This document shows, one piece after another, positions 43,094 through 52,352 of a stretch of DNA of 64,000 nt (the stretch's first letter is position 1; each line of letters opens with the position of its first letter). Under the pieces are notes generated by a model that saw only the letters and a list, made by a program, of their open reading frames with translations, was not told the origin of the DNA and ran no database searches. The stretch is from Polyangium sp. y55x31 (lineage in GTDB: Bacteria; Myxococcota_A; Polyangia; Polyangiales; Polyangiaceae): contig NZ_JARZHG010000007.1 in the NCBI RefSeq assembly GCF_029946505.1, forward strand, positions 1 through 64,000, written 5' to 3'. The position numbers and the translations under genes were made by a program.

Positions 43094-45831
43094 TTGATGC
43101 CCTCGACCAGCTCCATGTGGATCTCGATCCGTCGATTCTCCTCGCGGCCTTGCGGGGTGTTGTTGTTCGCGATCGGGTTTTCCCCGCCGCGCCCGTCCGA
43201 GGTCAACAGATCCGCGGAGACGCCGCGCTGAATGAGCGCGTCGCGCACCGCCGCGGCCCGGTCGGCCGAGAGCTTCTTGTTCGTCGCGCCGGCCCCCCAG
43301 CTATCCGTGAAGCCGATCAGCGATATGCGCTTGAACACGGCCTTGTTCTCGATCAGCACCTTGGCGAGCTCGTCGAGGGAGACCTCGCTCGCGGGCGTGA
43401 GCGTCGTCCCCTTCGAGAACTTCACCGGCGGATTCAAGCGGAGCTGCGTGCCGAACCGCGCCACCCGCGTCACGCCGGCCGGCATGAGGAACTCCGGCTG
43501 CTTGGCAATCGTATCCTTGAAGATCTTGTCGGCCTTGTCCGCGAGATCCTTGACGACCTCGTACCGTTTGTCGACGTAGGCGGCCTGGGCCGAGGCCATG
43601 TATTCGGTCGCCCGGATCCACGCCTCACCGTCGATCGCGCGGCAATTCCGGGTATCGCAGATCTTCTTCGTGATGTTCGCCTCGCGCAGCGAGCTGTCCG
43701 CCGCTTCGCGCAGCGCTTCGAGCTTCTCGGCTTCGATCTTCGGATCCGACGCGTCCTTCTTGGGCTTCTGCAGCGCGGCCGAGAATTGCTCCTTGGCCTT
43801 GCCGGCGAGCTCGATCGCATACCCGAAGCGCCGGTCGACGTAGGCCTGGCGCGCCGACGCGAGCAGCTCCTTCGCCGTCGCGTACCCCGCGAGGTCACGC
43901 TCGCCGCACGCCTCCTTCTCGCAGACCTGCTGCCCCACGCTCGCCTCGCGAATGAGCCCGTCGGCCTTCCTCGTGCGCTCCTCGATTTCCTCGGGGCTTC
44001 CCCGCTCCGCCGTCACCTCCGCCAGTGGTTCGAGAATGGCGGATGCTTCATCGGCGAGGCGCATCGCGTCGGCAAAACGTTTCGCTTGCCAGGCTGCGCG
44101 CGACTGCGCGAGGAGCGCGTCCGCCTCCTCCAGCCGCTTTTTCGCGTCGGGGGATCGGAGCTTCGCGCGGTCGCGTAGCGAGAGCGCCCGGAACACCCGC
44201 TCGTAGGCAGGACGCCACGAGGCGTCGACGGGCCCCTGCTTTTGCTGGGCGAGTTGCGCGAGCGCTTGCTCCATTTGCTGCATGCGTGCCGCGAGGAATT
44301 GCTCCTCGCGCGCCGCCGACCTTTCGTCGACGATACGCACCGTGGTCCCCGGCGGGGCCGGCGGCACGGGCGGCGGCGCCTGGACGACATAAACGGGGGC
44401 CTGGCCCTGCGGCTGCGTGGGCCGCGGTTGCGCCGGCTGCGGCTGCGTCGGCTGTGGCGCACTCGCAGGTCGCGCAGCAGGCGCTGTCGCGGGCGCGGCG
44501 GGCTTCGTCGCGACCTTCGGGGGTTCCGGCGCCTTCACCTTGGAAAGCACGACGAGCGCGCGATTGGCGAAATCCTCCGCCTCCTCGTACGATCGTCTCC
44601 CGAGCCAGGTATCCGCATTCGAGAGCAGCAGGTTGCCCTGCAGAACCCCCGGATCGTTGGGATTCACGGCCTGGGCCCGCGCGCTCTCGACTTGCGCCTT
44701 CTGAATCGCCACGACGGCCTTCTTGCGCGCCGTCTCCTCCGCGTCCTCCGCGCGCCGCTGGCTCGCCTGCGCCGCCGCGGGGGCCGCCGGAATCAGGGTT
44801 GCCACCGTTCCGAGCTTGTCGCAGGCGCGGAATCGCTCGTCCGCGCGCAGCGCATACTCGTAGGCGTGCTCGTAATCGGCGACCTGGAATCGCTTCTGCG
44901 CGAGCGCGAGCATCGCCTCCATCTCTCGGAAGGGCCCCGGGCATCGCTGATCTTTCAGCTCGCCGAGCGCCTCCGCGCGCCGGAGCTCCAGCGACACGAG
45001 CGTCCGGTCCGCGAGCTCTTCGATCGACGGCGCGGCCCCGCGCGTCACACCCGCACGCGTGCGCGGCGGGGCGGCTCGTGGCGCCTCGGCGTTCGGCGGC
45101 GCGACGGACGGCGCAACCGTCTCCTCTGCGCGCTTCGGCTCCGGCCCCGCAGCCGTCGCCGCGCCTTTTTCCTTGTCCGAAACGCTGCCGATCGCCGACA
45201 CGAACGAAGCCGCGGCGGACTGCCCCGCATTTGCCGCCTCCGCGTACGACTTCACCTCGAAGGCATCGATGGCGACCTCCAGCAATGCCTGCCCCTGCTG
45301 GAAGTAGACCCCGGCGGAACCCCCGGTCGCGCCTTTTTCGAGCGCCGCCGCTTGCTGCTCGCGCGCTCTGTCGATGGCCCGCATGGCCCGGGCCGCCTCG
45401 GGCGAGCTCTTGCTTTGCTCTTCGAGATTCCGGAGCCGCGCCTCCAGCTCGATTGTGCGGCGCTCCTCCTCGCTCGCGCCCGCGGCCTTGTCGACGACCC
45501 GCAAAAGCCGCTCCGCCTCGTCACGCTCGGCCAGGTTTTTCGCGGACGTGAAGATCTGGATGGCCTGGTACGCGTAGAGCGCCGCTCGCTCGGAGTCGCC
45601 GATGCCATGCGCCGACTTCGCGCGACGCAGCAAATCACGCGCCTCCGCCACGAGCTCGGGCCGGGCGATCTTGATATCGCCGGCATCCTTGCGCGCGAGG
45701 AGCCGATCCGCCTCGGCGAGCGGGGCCGGAGGCGGCGCCGACGCGCACGCCGCGAGAAGCAAAGCAGGAGCGACACGCGCCGCGCGGAGGAAGGCGCCCG
45801 AGAGCCGCGAAAGAAAGCGTGATCGTGTCAT
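43090..45831 (-). CDS. large OmpA-family lipoprotein with coiled DUF4398-like N-terminus
   Basis: A 913-residue lipoprotein (signal ALLLAACAS). ATG 45831 lies 4 nt after the preceding stop. The N-terminal 600 residues are helical with repeats of the type AKSAHGIGDSERAALYAYQA and a Pro/Gln-rich linker (about 420-490). Two copies of a 90-residue unit follow, each beginning with a C-x4-C pair (VCEKEACG near 632, ICDTRNCR near 724) and sharing the pattern AYVDRRFGYAIELAGKA / AYVDKRYEVVKDLADKA. The C-terminal OmpA domain (about 790-905; LIGFTDSWGAGATNKKLSADRAAAV, REENRRIEI) binds peptidoglycan. It probably links the outer membrane to the wall. Confidence 0.85.
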   Translation of the reverse strand: MTRSRFLSRLSGAFLRAARVAPALLLAACASAPPPAPLAEADRLLARKDAGDIKIARPELVAEARDLLRRAKSAHGIGDSERAALYAYQAIQIFTSAKNLAERDEAERLLRVVDKAAGASEEERRTIELEARLRNLEEQSKSSPEAARAMRAIDRAREQQAAALEKGATGGSAGVYFQQGQALLEVAIDAFEVKSYAEAANAGQSAAASFVSAIGSVSDKEKGAATAAGPEPKRAEETVAPSVAPPNAEAPRAAPPRTRAGVTRGAAPSIEELADRTLVSLELRRAEALGELKDQRCPGPFREMEAMLALAQKRFQVADYEHAYEYALRADERFRACDKLGTVATLIPAAPAAAQASQRRAEDAEETARKKAVVAIQKAQVESARAQAVNPNDPGVLQGNLLLSNADTWLGRRSYEEAEDFANRALVVLSKVKAPEPPKVATKPAAPATAPAARPASAPQPTQPQPAQPRPTQPQGQAPVYVVQAPPPVPPAPPGTTVRIVDERSAAREEQFLAARMQQMEQALAQLAQQKQGPVDASWRPAYERVFRALSLRDRAKLRSPDAKKRLEEADALLAQSRAAWQAKRFADAMRLADEASAILEPLAEVTAERGSPEEIEERTRKADGLIREASVGQQVCEKEACGERDLAGYATAKELLASARQAYVDRRFGYAIELAGKAKEQFSAALQKPKKDASDPKIEAEKLEALREAADSSLREANITKKICDTRNCRAIDGEAWIRATEYMASAQAAYVDKRYEVVKDLADKADKIFKDTIAKQPEFLMPAGVTRVARFGTQLRLNPPVKFSKGTTLTPASEVSLDELAKVLIENKAVFKRISLIGFTDSWGAGATNKKLSADRAAAVRDALIQRGVSADLLTSDGRGGENPIANNNTPQGREENRRIEIHMELVEGIK

Positions 45832-45835
45832 GCCA

Positions 45836-46243
45836 TCACTCCGAGGTTTCATCGGCCGAAGGCGCGAGCGCCTGCTCCCGGCGCTTCGCGAGTTTGTCCT
45901 CCGCCCGCCGGCGCGCGTAATGCGTCTGGATCATCGAGAGCTGGCCCTCGGCGGTGGTGAGATAGAGGTCGGCCCGCTCGTCGACCTTGCCTTCCTTGGC
46001 CTCGGCCTCGGCCGTGACGATCCACGTCTCGGCACGCTGCAAATCGAGCCGGACCTCGTTCGCGAGCGGATCGGCCTTCACCTTCTCGAAGGCGCCGCGG
46101 ACGCGCAGAATCCGCTCGTTCACTTCGAGCGCCGTGGCCGGATAGGGCCCGTAATTGCGACCGCAGCCGCCGAGCGCGGCCAGGGAAGCGCCGAAAAGCG
46201 CGGCAAGGACGATTCCTCGGGAGCGACGAACGAGCGAATGCAT
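45836..46243 (-). CDS. DUF4398-like small lipoprotein
   Basis: A 135-residue lipoprotein (signal FGASLAALGGCG) with a helical mature part: NERILRVRGAFEKVKADPLANEV, then AETWIVTAEAEAKEGKVDERADLYLTTAEGQLSMIQTHYARRRAEDKLAKRREQA, the style of DUF4398 and of the N-terminus of the OmpA-family protein that follows. It is 4 nt upstream of that gene, so they likely assemble together at the outer membrane. Confidence 0.7.
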   Translation of the reverse strand: MHSLVRRSRGIVLAALFGASLAALGGCGRNYGPYPATALEVNERILRVRGAFEKVKADPLANEVRLDLQRAETWIVTAEAEAKEGKVDERADLYLTTAEGQLSMIQTHYARRRAEDKLAKRREQALAPSADETSE

Positions 46244-46263
46244 GGGCGTCCCAAGGCCTCCGG

Positions 46264-47886
46264 TCAGAAGATGGCCGCCTGCAATCGCAGGCGGAACGTG
46301 TGGGCGAACTGGTTCGGCTCGACCGCGGCGGCGTCGCGCCGGAGGACGGCCGTGTAAACGACGGAGGCGAACCGCGAGAGGCGCAAGCTCGCGATGTTGT
46401 CCCACCGATAGATGGGCCGGTACGTCTCGCCGAGGAATTCGCCGAATTGATCCGTGTCGACGAACAGATCCAGGCGGCTCTTCACGGAGAGCACCTTGAA
46501 CAACGTGAACCCGACGAGCCCCGACGCCTCCGCGCCGTAATCGAAGGAGTCCGTGAGCGCGATCAGATCGAGGTTCGAGCCCGAGCGCGCCTGCACGTAC
46601 CGCCCGCCGCCGTAAAACGATTGCCGCATCGCGGCCCCAGCGCGGATGCCCAGCGTGATGCCCAGGAAATCGACACGTGTCCCGAACCCCGCGCCCTCCT
46701 GCAAGAACAGGGGAAACCCCCCGGCGAACGTCTCGAGCTCGTCGCCGGCGAGATACTCGCCCTCCTTCACCACATTGCCCTTCTCGTCGCGCGTCGTCGC
46801 CCGATACGGCTGCTCGTCGCGGTACGTGGTGTTGAAGAGGGTCGCGTATCCCATCGCGTGGGCATACGGGCCGAGGATGCCCACGACGCGATAATTGTAG
46901 AGCAGCTCCGCGCTCACCTCGTCGACGACCTTGCGGAGCGGGAACGCCTGCTCGACGGGCGAGGTCAACGAAAGGACCATCTCGTCGACCCCGACATTGA
47001 GCTGGGCGAGGTGACGGCCCGAGTCGTAGGCGCCCTCGAAGCTCGTGAATCCGCCGGCCATGAAGACATCGCCGTTGTACGTGGAGAACTGGTTCATCCG
47101 CTGGGCAAACGAGACGTCGGCGCCGATGACCCATTGCACGCGCCACGGGCTCGGCTCGTAGTCGGCCTCGGGGCGCCCGAACTCGGTCCGCACGATCTTC
47201 CCGTCCTCGACGACGACGCGATATTCGATGAGCTCGCCGCCGCCGACCTGGATCGCGATCGAATTCTCGCTCGCGTTCGGGTTCGTGCCGAGCGCGAAAA
47301 TGTACCGGCCCGGCGGCAGGATGAGCGCCTCCGGCTTCGCCGCCTTGTCGACCGAGGTCGCGACCGGTCCATACACGCGGGCCCCGTCCGCGGATGCGAC
47401 CACGAACTTGTCCTCGATCGGCGCCTTTCGATCGTCGACGAGGCTCACGCGGAGCACACCGAAATTTTGCGCCGCGGTGACGGTCATTCCCTTGACCACC
47501 GTCACCTCGCTCGAAGCCCGGAGCGCCTCGGGCCCCGATCCCACGAGCACGCGATATTGGCCCGGCGGTACGGGGATCCGCTCGCCGATGTATCCCCGCG
47601 CGACCGTCTCCCCCTCGTACTGCACGAGCACGCTCGCGCCGGGCAACCTCCCCGCCGGGCTCGGCACGAATACAGCGCCATACCCGGTGGGCAAGGGCGT
47701 GATATCCATGTCGAGCTGATCCTGAACGGACATTCCGGAGGTGCGCTTCGGCGCCGCGGCCGGGGCCGTCTGGGCGAGCGCGGGCGCGGCGGGCGTCAGC
47801 CCGGCGAGGAGGAGGGACACGCAAAGCGCGCCCGTGAGGCGATGGAAGACGCGGCCGTTTCGCGGAAATGGAATGTGCTGGTTCAC
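46264..47886 (-). CDS. exported PEGA-like/beta-barrel outer-membrane protein
   Basis: A 540-residue protein; GTG 47886 gives a signal peptide ending AAPALAQ. The mature N-terminus has two beta-sandwich regions of PEGA/carboxypeptidase-regulatory style (VPPGQYRVLVGSGPEALRAS, LPPGRYIFALGTNPNASE). From about residue 220 an outer-membrane barrel follows, ending in an aromatic C-terminus (RLRLQAAIF) expected for BAM-assembled proteins. First gene of the four-gene envelope operon; divergent from the anchor-L gene at 48085. Surface or scaffolding role; substrate unknown. Confidence 0.75.
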   Translation of the reverse strand: MNQHIPFPRNGRVFHRLTGALCVSLLLAGLTPAAPALAQTAPAAAPKRTSGMSVQDQLDMDITPLPTGYGAVFVPSPAGRLPGASVLVQYEGETVARGYIGERIPVPPGQYRVLVGSGPEALRASSEVTVVKGMTVTAAQNFGVLRVSLVDDRKAPIEDKFVVASADGARVYGPVATSVDKAAKPEALILPPGRYIFALGTNPNASENSIAIQVGGGELIEYRVVVEDGKIVRTEFGRPEADYEPSPWRVQWVIGADVSFAQRMNQFSTYNGDVFMAGGFTSFEGAYDSGRHLAQLNVGVDEMVLSLTSPVEQAFPLRKVVDEVSAELLYNYRVVGILGPYAHAMGYATLFNTTYRDEQPYRATTRDEKGNVVKEGEYLAGDELETFAGGFPLFLQEGAGFGTRVDFLGITLGIRAGAAMRQSFYGGGRYVQARSGSNLDLIALTDSFDYGAEASGLVGFTLFKVLSVKSRLDLFVDTDQFGEFLGETYRPIYRWDNIASLRLSRFASVVYTAVLRRDAAAVEPNQFAHTFRLRLQAAIF

Positions 47887-48084
47887 GGCGCTCTTTCGGC
47901 ATCGTACGATCGAAACTCGAACGATGTCCAGGAACGGATCGGGGCGCGCGGCGCGTGAGGCTTCCCCCCCTCCGCCGTGGACACCTCGCGCAGCGGGAGC
48001 GAAAAATTCCTGCCGAGATTCCAGCACGTGGGTGGTAATCGCGGCATCGGATGGCGGCGTTCGATGATGCGCCGGAGTACATGC

Positions 48085-49284
48085 ATGAGACCTCTCGTCG
48101 TTCTATCCGCGGCGGCAGCCGCCATGGTCCATGGTTCGAGCGCCTCCGCGCTCACCGTCTGGACGACCAGCGACCCCGCCGTCCTCGCGAGCACGATGCA
48201 AAGCAGCGGCAGCGCGATCACCGTCACGTCCGCGACCTACAGCGGCGAATACCATGCGGTCGCGACCTACGAAGAAGGCCCGCTCGGCATTGCAAACGGC
48301 ATCCTGCTCACGACGGGCCAGGCCCAGCTCGCGCTGCCCCCGAACGACGGCGGAAACACGGGCGCGAGCAACGGCCTCGCCGGCGACCCGCTCTGCGACG
48401 CGCTGATCCCGGGCTTCAAGAGCTTCGACGCGACCAAGCTGACGATCATGTTCGACCTCGCGCCGGGCTTCGACGGCATTTCGTTCCAATCGATCTTCGG
48501 CTCCGAGGAGTACCCGGAGTACGTCGGGTCGATGTACAACGACGTCTATGCCGTCTACCTCGACGGCAATCAGGTCGTTTTCGACGACGAGGGAAACCCC
48601 ATCACCATCAATGGCCCGTTCTTCTCGTCGGGAGCCGTCGTCGTCGCGCCCGCGACCGAGACCGAATACGACGGCTCGACGGGCCTCCTGACGACGCGCG
48701 CCCCGCTCGCCGGCGGAACGACGGGCCACGTGCTGGAGATCGTCATCTGCGACGCGGGGGATCAGGTCCTCGACAGCGGCGTCTTCATCGCCGGCCTGAA
48801 TGGCTGCGTCGGCAGCGACTGCAGCGGCACGGTGCCGTGCCACCTGATCGACGACGACGGCGACGGCGCGAGCTCGTGCGACGATTGCGACGACACGAAC
48901 GCCGACGTGCATCCGGGCGCCGCCGAGGCGTGCAACGAGGTGGACGACGACTGCGACGGCGACGTCGACGAGGGCGCCGTTTGCTGCGGGGACGACGACG
49001 GCGACGGGGTCTGCTGGGGAGACGACGCCTGCCCCGGCACCGTATTGCCAGAGTCGGTCCCGACGGTGAAGCTCGGGGTGAACCGCTGGGCCGATACGGA
49101 CGGCGATCGCGTGTTCGAGACGACGTCACCGAGCGGCGCCGGCCCCGGAAAGTCGTACACGATTGCGGAGACCGGCGGCTGTAGCTGCGCGCAGATCATC
49201 GAGGCGCTCGACCTCGGGGACGGTCACAAGAAATTCGGCTGTAGCATCAGCGCGATGGATACGTGGGTGAGCCTCGTGCACTGA
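48085..49284 (+). CDS. choice-of-anchor L domain protein with MopE-like metal-binding motif
   Basis: A 399-residue exported protein. ATG 48085 has GGAG 7 nt upstream and gives a signal peptide (LVVLSAAAAAMVHGSSASA); ATG at 48064 is a possible longer start. Residues about 25-235 match the choice-of-anchor L pattern (GILLTTGQAQLALPPN, SIFGSEEYPEYVGSMYNDVYAVYLDG, GHVLEIVICDAGDQVLDSGVFI). Residues about 245-310 are an Asp/Cys run (DDDGDGASSCDDCDDTNADV, CNEVDDDCDGDVDEGAVCC), as in MopE-type copper/calcium-binding proteins. The C-terminus holds a CSCAQIIEALDLGDGHKKFGC motif. Likely a surface adhesin or metal-binding matrix protein. Confidence 0.8.
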   Translation: MRPLVVLSAAAAAMVHGSSASALTVWTTSDPAVLASTMQSSGSAITVTSATYSGEYHAVATYEEGPLGIANGILLTTGQAQLALPPNDGGNTGASNGLAGDPLCDALIPGFKSFDATKLTIMFDLAPGFDGISFQSIFGSEEYPEYVGSMYNDVYAVYLDGNQVVFDDEGNPITINGPFFSSGAVVVAPATETEYDGSTGLLTTRAPLAGGTTGHVLEIVICDAGDQVLDSGVFIAGLNGCVGSDCSGTVPCHLIDDDGDGASSCDDCDDTNADVHPGAAEACNEVDDDCDGDVDEGAVCCGDDDGDGVCWGDDACPGTVLPESVPTVKLGVNRWADTDGDRVFETTSPSGAGPGKSYTIAETGGCSCAQIIEALDLGDGHKKFGCSISAMDTWVSLVH

Positions 49285-49348
49285 CGGGCAACGTGAGGGG
49301 TTTCTCGCGCGCTTGCGGTCGGAGCGGCCAGGAACCACGAGGATCCGC

Positions 49349-50407
49349 ATGGACTTTCTCGATGACTCTCTGTTCCCCGAGAACCAGGAAAAGCTCGTCA
49401 TCACCGTGGCGCCGTACGGGCCGGAGTGGGAGCCCTCCGATTATCCGGAGGACATCGCGGTGACGATGGAACAGCAGGTCCAGAAAGCCGTGGATTGCTA
49501 CAACGCAGGCGCCACGGTGCTGCACGTGCACGCGCGCGAGCCGGACGGCAAGGGGTCCAAGCGCCTGTCGAGGTTCAACGAGCTCCTCGCGGGGCTGCGC
49601 GAAGCGGTGCCCGACATGATCCTGCAGGTCGGCGGCTCGATCTCCTTCTCTCCGGAGACCGAGGGGGAAAAGGCGAAATGGCTGAGCGACGATACACGCC
49701 ACATGCTGGCCGAGCTCTCGCCGAAGCCCGATCAGGTCACGATCGCGATCAACACGTGCCAGATGAACATCGTCGAGCTGATGACCGAGGACGACTATGC
49801 CGGCTGCTCGTTCGCGCGGCCCGAGGTGTACAAGGCCTATCGAGAGATGACCGTGCCGGCCGGCCCGGCCTGGGTCGAGGAGCACCTCCGGCGGCTCTCG
49901 GCCGCCGGCATCCAGGCGCATTTCCAGCTCGCCAACGTCCCGCAGCTCGAGACGGTGGAGCGCCTCGTCCGCCGCGGCGCCTACACAGGGCCGCTCAACC
50001 TCACCTGGGTCGCCATCGGCGGCGGATTCGACGGGCCGAATCCCTACAACATGATGGAGTTCATCCACCGCGTGCCGAACGGCGCCTGCCTGACGCTCGA
50101 GACCGTCATGCGGAACGTGCTCCCCATCAATACGATGGCCATCGCGATGGGGCTGCACACCCGCTGCGGCATCGAGGACACGTTGTGGGGCCGCAAGGGG
50201 CAGCGCATGACCTCCGTGCAGCAAATCGAAAAGCTCGTCCGCATCGCGCGCGAGCTCGGCCGCGACGTGGCCACCGGCAAGGAGGCCCGCCGCATTTACA
50301 AGATCGGCGAGTTTTACAAGGACGCCGACGAGACCCTCGCGAAGCTCGGGTTTACGCCCAACCGCAAGGCGGGCGAGCGCGGGGTCCCGCGGCGCATGGC
50401 GGCCTAG
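49349..50407 (+). CDS. BKACE family (beta-keto acid cleavage, DUF849) enzyme
   Basis: A 352-residue zinc-dependent beta-keto acid cleavage enzyme; the family joins an acetoacetate moiety to acetyl-CoA. ATG 49349 has GAGGA upstream. Motifs: ITVAPYGPEWEP, ATVLHVHAREPDGK (metal-binding His pair), LQVGGSISFSPETEG, NLTWVAIGGGFDGPNPYN and MAIAMGLHTRCGIEDTLWGRKGQRM. It is longer than most (about 275-310). The actual keto acid is not predictable. First of three co-directional genes with an oxidoreductase and a dioxygenase, so a small catabolic pathway is likely. Confidence 0.88.
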   Translation: MDFLDDSLFPENQEKLVITVAPYGPEWEPSDYPEDIAVTMEQQVQKAVDCYNAGATVLHVHAREPDGKGSKRLSRFNELLAGLREAVPDMILQVGGSISFSPETEGEKAKWLSDDTRHMLAELSPKPDQVTIAINTCQMNIVELMTEDDYAGCSFARPEVYKAYREMTVPAGPAWVEEHLRRLSAAGIQAHFQLANVPQLETVERLVRRGAYTGPLNLTWVAIGGGFDGPNPYNMMEFIHRVPNGACLTLETVMRNVLPINTMAIAMGLHTRCGIEDTLWGRKGQRMTSVQQIEKLVRIARELGRDVATGKEARRIYKIGEFYKDADETLAKLGFTPNRKAGERGVPRRMAA

Positions 50408-50430
50408 CGAAGGCGAAGGGGGGCATTCCC

Positions 50431-51411
50431 ATGGCCCACGCGGTTCGATTTCACGAGACCGGCGGCCCTTCGGTCCTGCGTTGGGAAGAGGTCGCCGTCG
50501 GCGACCCGGGTCCCGGCGAGGCGCGGGTCCGGCACGTCGCCGTCGGGCTCAACTTTGCCGATACCTACTTCCGCACGGGGCTTTATCCCGTGCCGCTCCC
50601 GAGCGGCATTGGCGTGGAGGCCGCCGGCGTGGTGGAGGCGGTCGGGGAAGGCGTCACGAACGTCGCGCCGGGCGACCGCGTGACGTATACCGGGTTTCTG
50701 GACACGCTCGGCGCGTACAGCACCGAGCGAACCCTGCCGGCGGCGCCATTGATTCGATTGCCCGAGGGCATCCGTCCCGAGACGGCCGCGGCCATGACCA
50801 TGCGGGGCCTCACGGCGGCCTATCTCTTGCGTCGCATCTGGCCCCTCAGGGCGGGCGACGCCGTCCTCTTGCACGCGGCGGCGGGCGGCGTGGGCCTGAT
50901 CGTATCGCAATGGGCGAAGCTCCTCGGCCTCACGGTGATCGGCACGGTGTCGACCGAAGCAAAAGCAGACATCGCCCACGCGCACGGCTGCGATCACGTC
51001 ATCCAGTACGGCCGCGAGGACGTCGCCCGGCGCGTGCGCGAGCTGACGGGCGGGGCCGGCGTATCGGTCGTGTACGACAGCGTCGGAAAGGACACGTTCG
51101 CGAGCTCGCTCGATTCGCTGAAGCGGCGCGGGCTGCTCGTATGCATGGGCACGACCTCGGGCCCGGTGCCGCCGCTCGACGTCGCGAAGCTCGCGGTCAA
51201 GGGCTCCGTCTTCGTCACGCGCCCGGCGCTCGCCGATTACATTGCCGATCCCGCGGAGAAGGCCGAGCTCGCCGGAGAGCTGTTCGGCCACGTCGCCGCG
51301 GGGCGGATCCGGATCGAAATCAACCAGCGCTACCGATTGGAGGACGCGGCGCAGGCGCACCGCGATCTCGAATCACGCAAGACGACGGGCTCGTCGATCT
51401 TCGTCGTCTGA
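50431..51411 (+). CDS. zinc-independent NADPH:quinone oxidoreductase (MDR)
   Basis: A 326-residue medium-chain reductase of the quinone oxidoreductase (Qor) type. Motifs: HETGGPSVLRWEEV, VGLNFADTYFRTGLYP, GIGVEAAGVVEAVGEGV, GDRVTYTGFLDTLGAY and the NADPH Rossmann motif LHAAAGGVGLIVSQWAKLLG, then YDSVGKDTFASSLDSLKRRG. No zinc ligands, as expected. ATG 50431 is preceded by GAAGGGGGG. It lies 23 nt after the BKACE gene and 19 nt before the dioxygenase, so these are very likely one transcript. Substrate unknown. Confidence 0.9.
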   Translation: MAHAVRFHETGGPSVLRWEEVAVGDPGPGEARVRHVAVGLNFADTYFRTGLYPVPLPSGIGVEAAGVVEAVGEGVTNVAPGDRVTYTGFLDTLGAYSTERTLPAAPLIRLPEGIRPETAAAMTMRGLTAAYLLRRIWPLRAGDAVLLHAAAGGVGLIVSQWAKLLGLTVIGTVSTEAKADIAHAHGCDHVIQYGREDVARRVRELTGGAGVSVVYDSVGKDTFASSLDSLKRRGLLVCMGTTSGPVPPLDVAKLAVKGSVFVTRPALADYIADPAEKAELAGELFGHVAAGRIRIEINQRYRLEDAAQAHRDLESRKTTGSSIFVV

Positions 51412-51430
51412 AAACGCCAAAGAATTCGAC

Positions 51431-52336
51431 ATGGAAACCTCAGCATCCTCCACGCCCTCCCCTGCCCGCGCGGCGACCGGCGGCTCCATCGAGGTCGCGC
51501 CCTCGACCTGCACCATCGGCGCCGAACTCAGCGGCGTGAGCCTCGCCGACGCCGCGCGTGACGACGCGCTTTTCGCGGAACTCCGGGCGCTTCTCCTGAA
51601 ACACCGGGTCCTGTTCCTGCGCGACCAGGACATCACGCGCGCCGACCACGTCGCCTTCGCGAGGCGCTTCGGCGCGCTCGAAGACCATCCCGTCGCCGGC
51701 AGCGACCCCGACCATCCGGGGCTCGTCCGCATTTATAAGGATACGAACAGCCCGCCGGAGCATTACGAGAACGCCTATCACTGCGACTCGACCTGGCGAG
51801 AAACGCCGCCGATGGGCTGCGTCCTGCGCTGCGTCGAGACGCCGGCCGTCGGCGGTGACACCATCTGGGTGAACATGGTCGAGGCCTATCGCCGGCTGCC
51901 CGAGCCCATCAAGCAGCAGATCGCCGGGCTGCACGCCAGGCACAGCATCGAGGCGACCTTCGGCGCGGTCATGCCCATGGAGAAGCGCCACGCGCTCCGG
52001 GACCGCTTTCCGGATGCGGAGCACCCCGTGGTACGCACCCATCCGGAGACCGGCGAGAAGATCCTGTTCGTCAATGCGTTCACCACGCACTTCGTCAACT
52101 TCCACACGCCGGACAACGTGCGCTGCGGGCAGGACTTCGCACCCGGTGCGAGCCAGCTCCTCGGCTATCTGATCAGCCAGGCGCAGATCCCCGAATATCA
52201 GGTGCGGTTTCGGTGGAGGAAGAACAGCGTCGCGATCTGGGACAATCGCTGCACGCAGCATTACGCGGTCCAGGATTACTGGCCGGCGGTGCGGAAGATG
52301 GAGAGGGCGACGGTCGTCGGGGATCGGCCGGGGTGA
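51431..52336 (+). CDS. TauD/TfdA-family Fe(II)/2-oxoglutarate dioxygenase
   Basis: A 301-residue dioxygenase. Iron ligands are visible: HxD in NAYHCDSTW (H117, D119) and the distal His in CTQHYAVQDY (H277), with the 2-oxoglutarate-binding Arg in KMERATVVGDRP. Other family stretches are LFLRDQDITRADHVAFARRFG, VGGDTIWVNMVEAYRRLP and HPVVRTHPETGEKILFVNAFT. Members hydroxylate taurine, chlorophenoxy acids, carnitine-like or other small molecules. Its linkage to a BKACE enzyme suggests that it oxidises the same growth substrate. Confidence 0.92.
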   Translation: METSASSTPSPARAATGGSIEVAPSTCTIGAELSGVSLADAARDDALFAELRALLLKHRVLFLRDQDITRADHVAFARRFGALEDHPVAGSDPDHPGLVRIYKDTNSPPEHYENAYHCDSTWRETPPMGCVLRCVETPAVGGDTIWVNMVEAYRRLPEPIKQQIAGLHARHSIEATFGAVMPMEKRHALRDRFPDAEHPVVRTHPETGEKILFVNAFTTHFVNFHTPDNVRCGQDFAPGASQLLGYLISQAQIPEYQVRFRWRKNSVAIWDNRCTQHYAVQDYWPAVRKMERATVVGDRPG

Positions 52337-52352
52337 GGAGGGCTCTGGGGGA

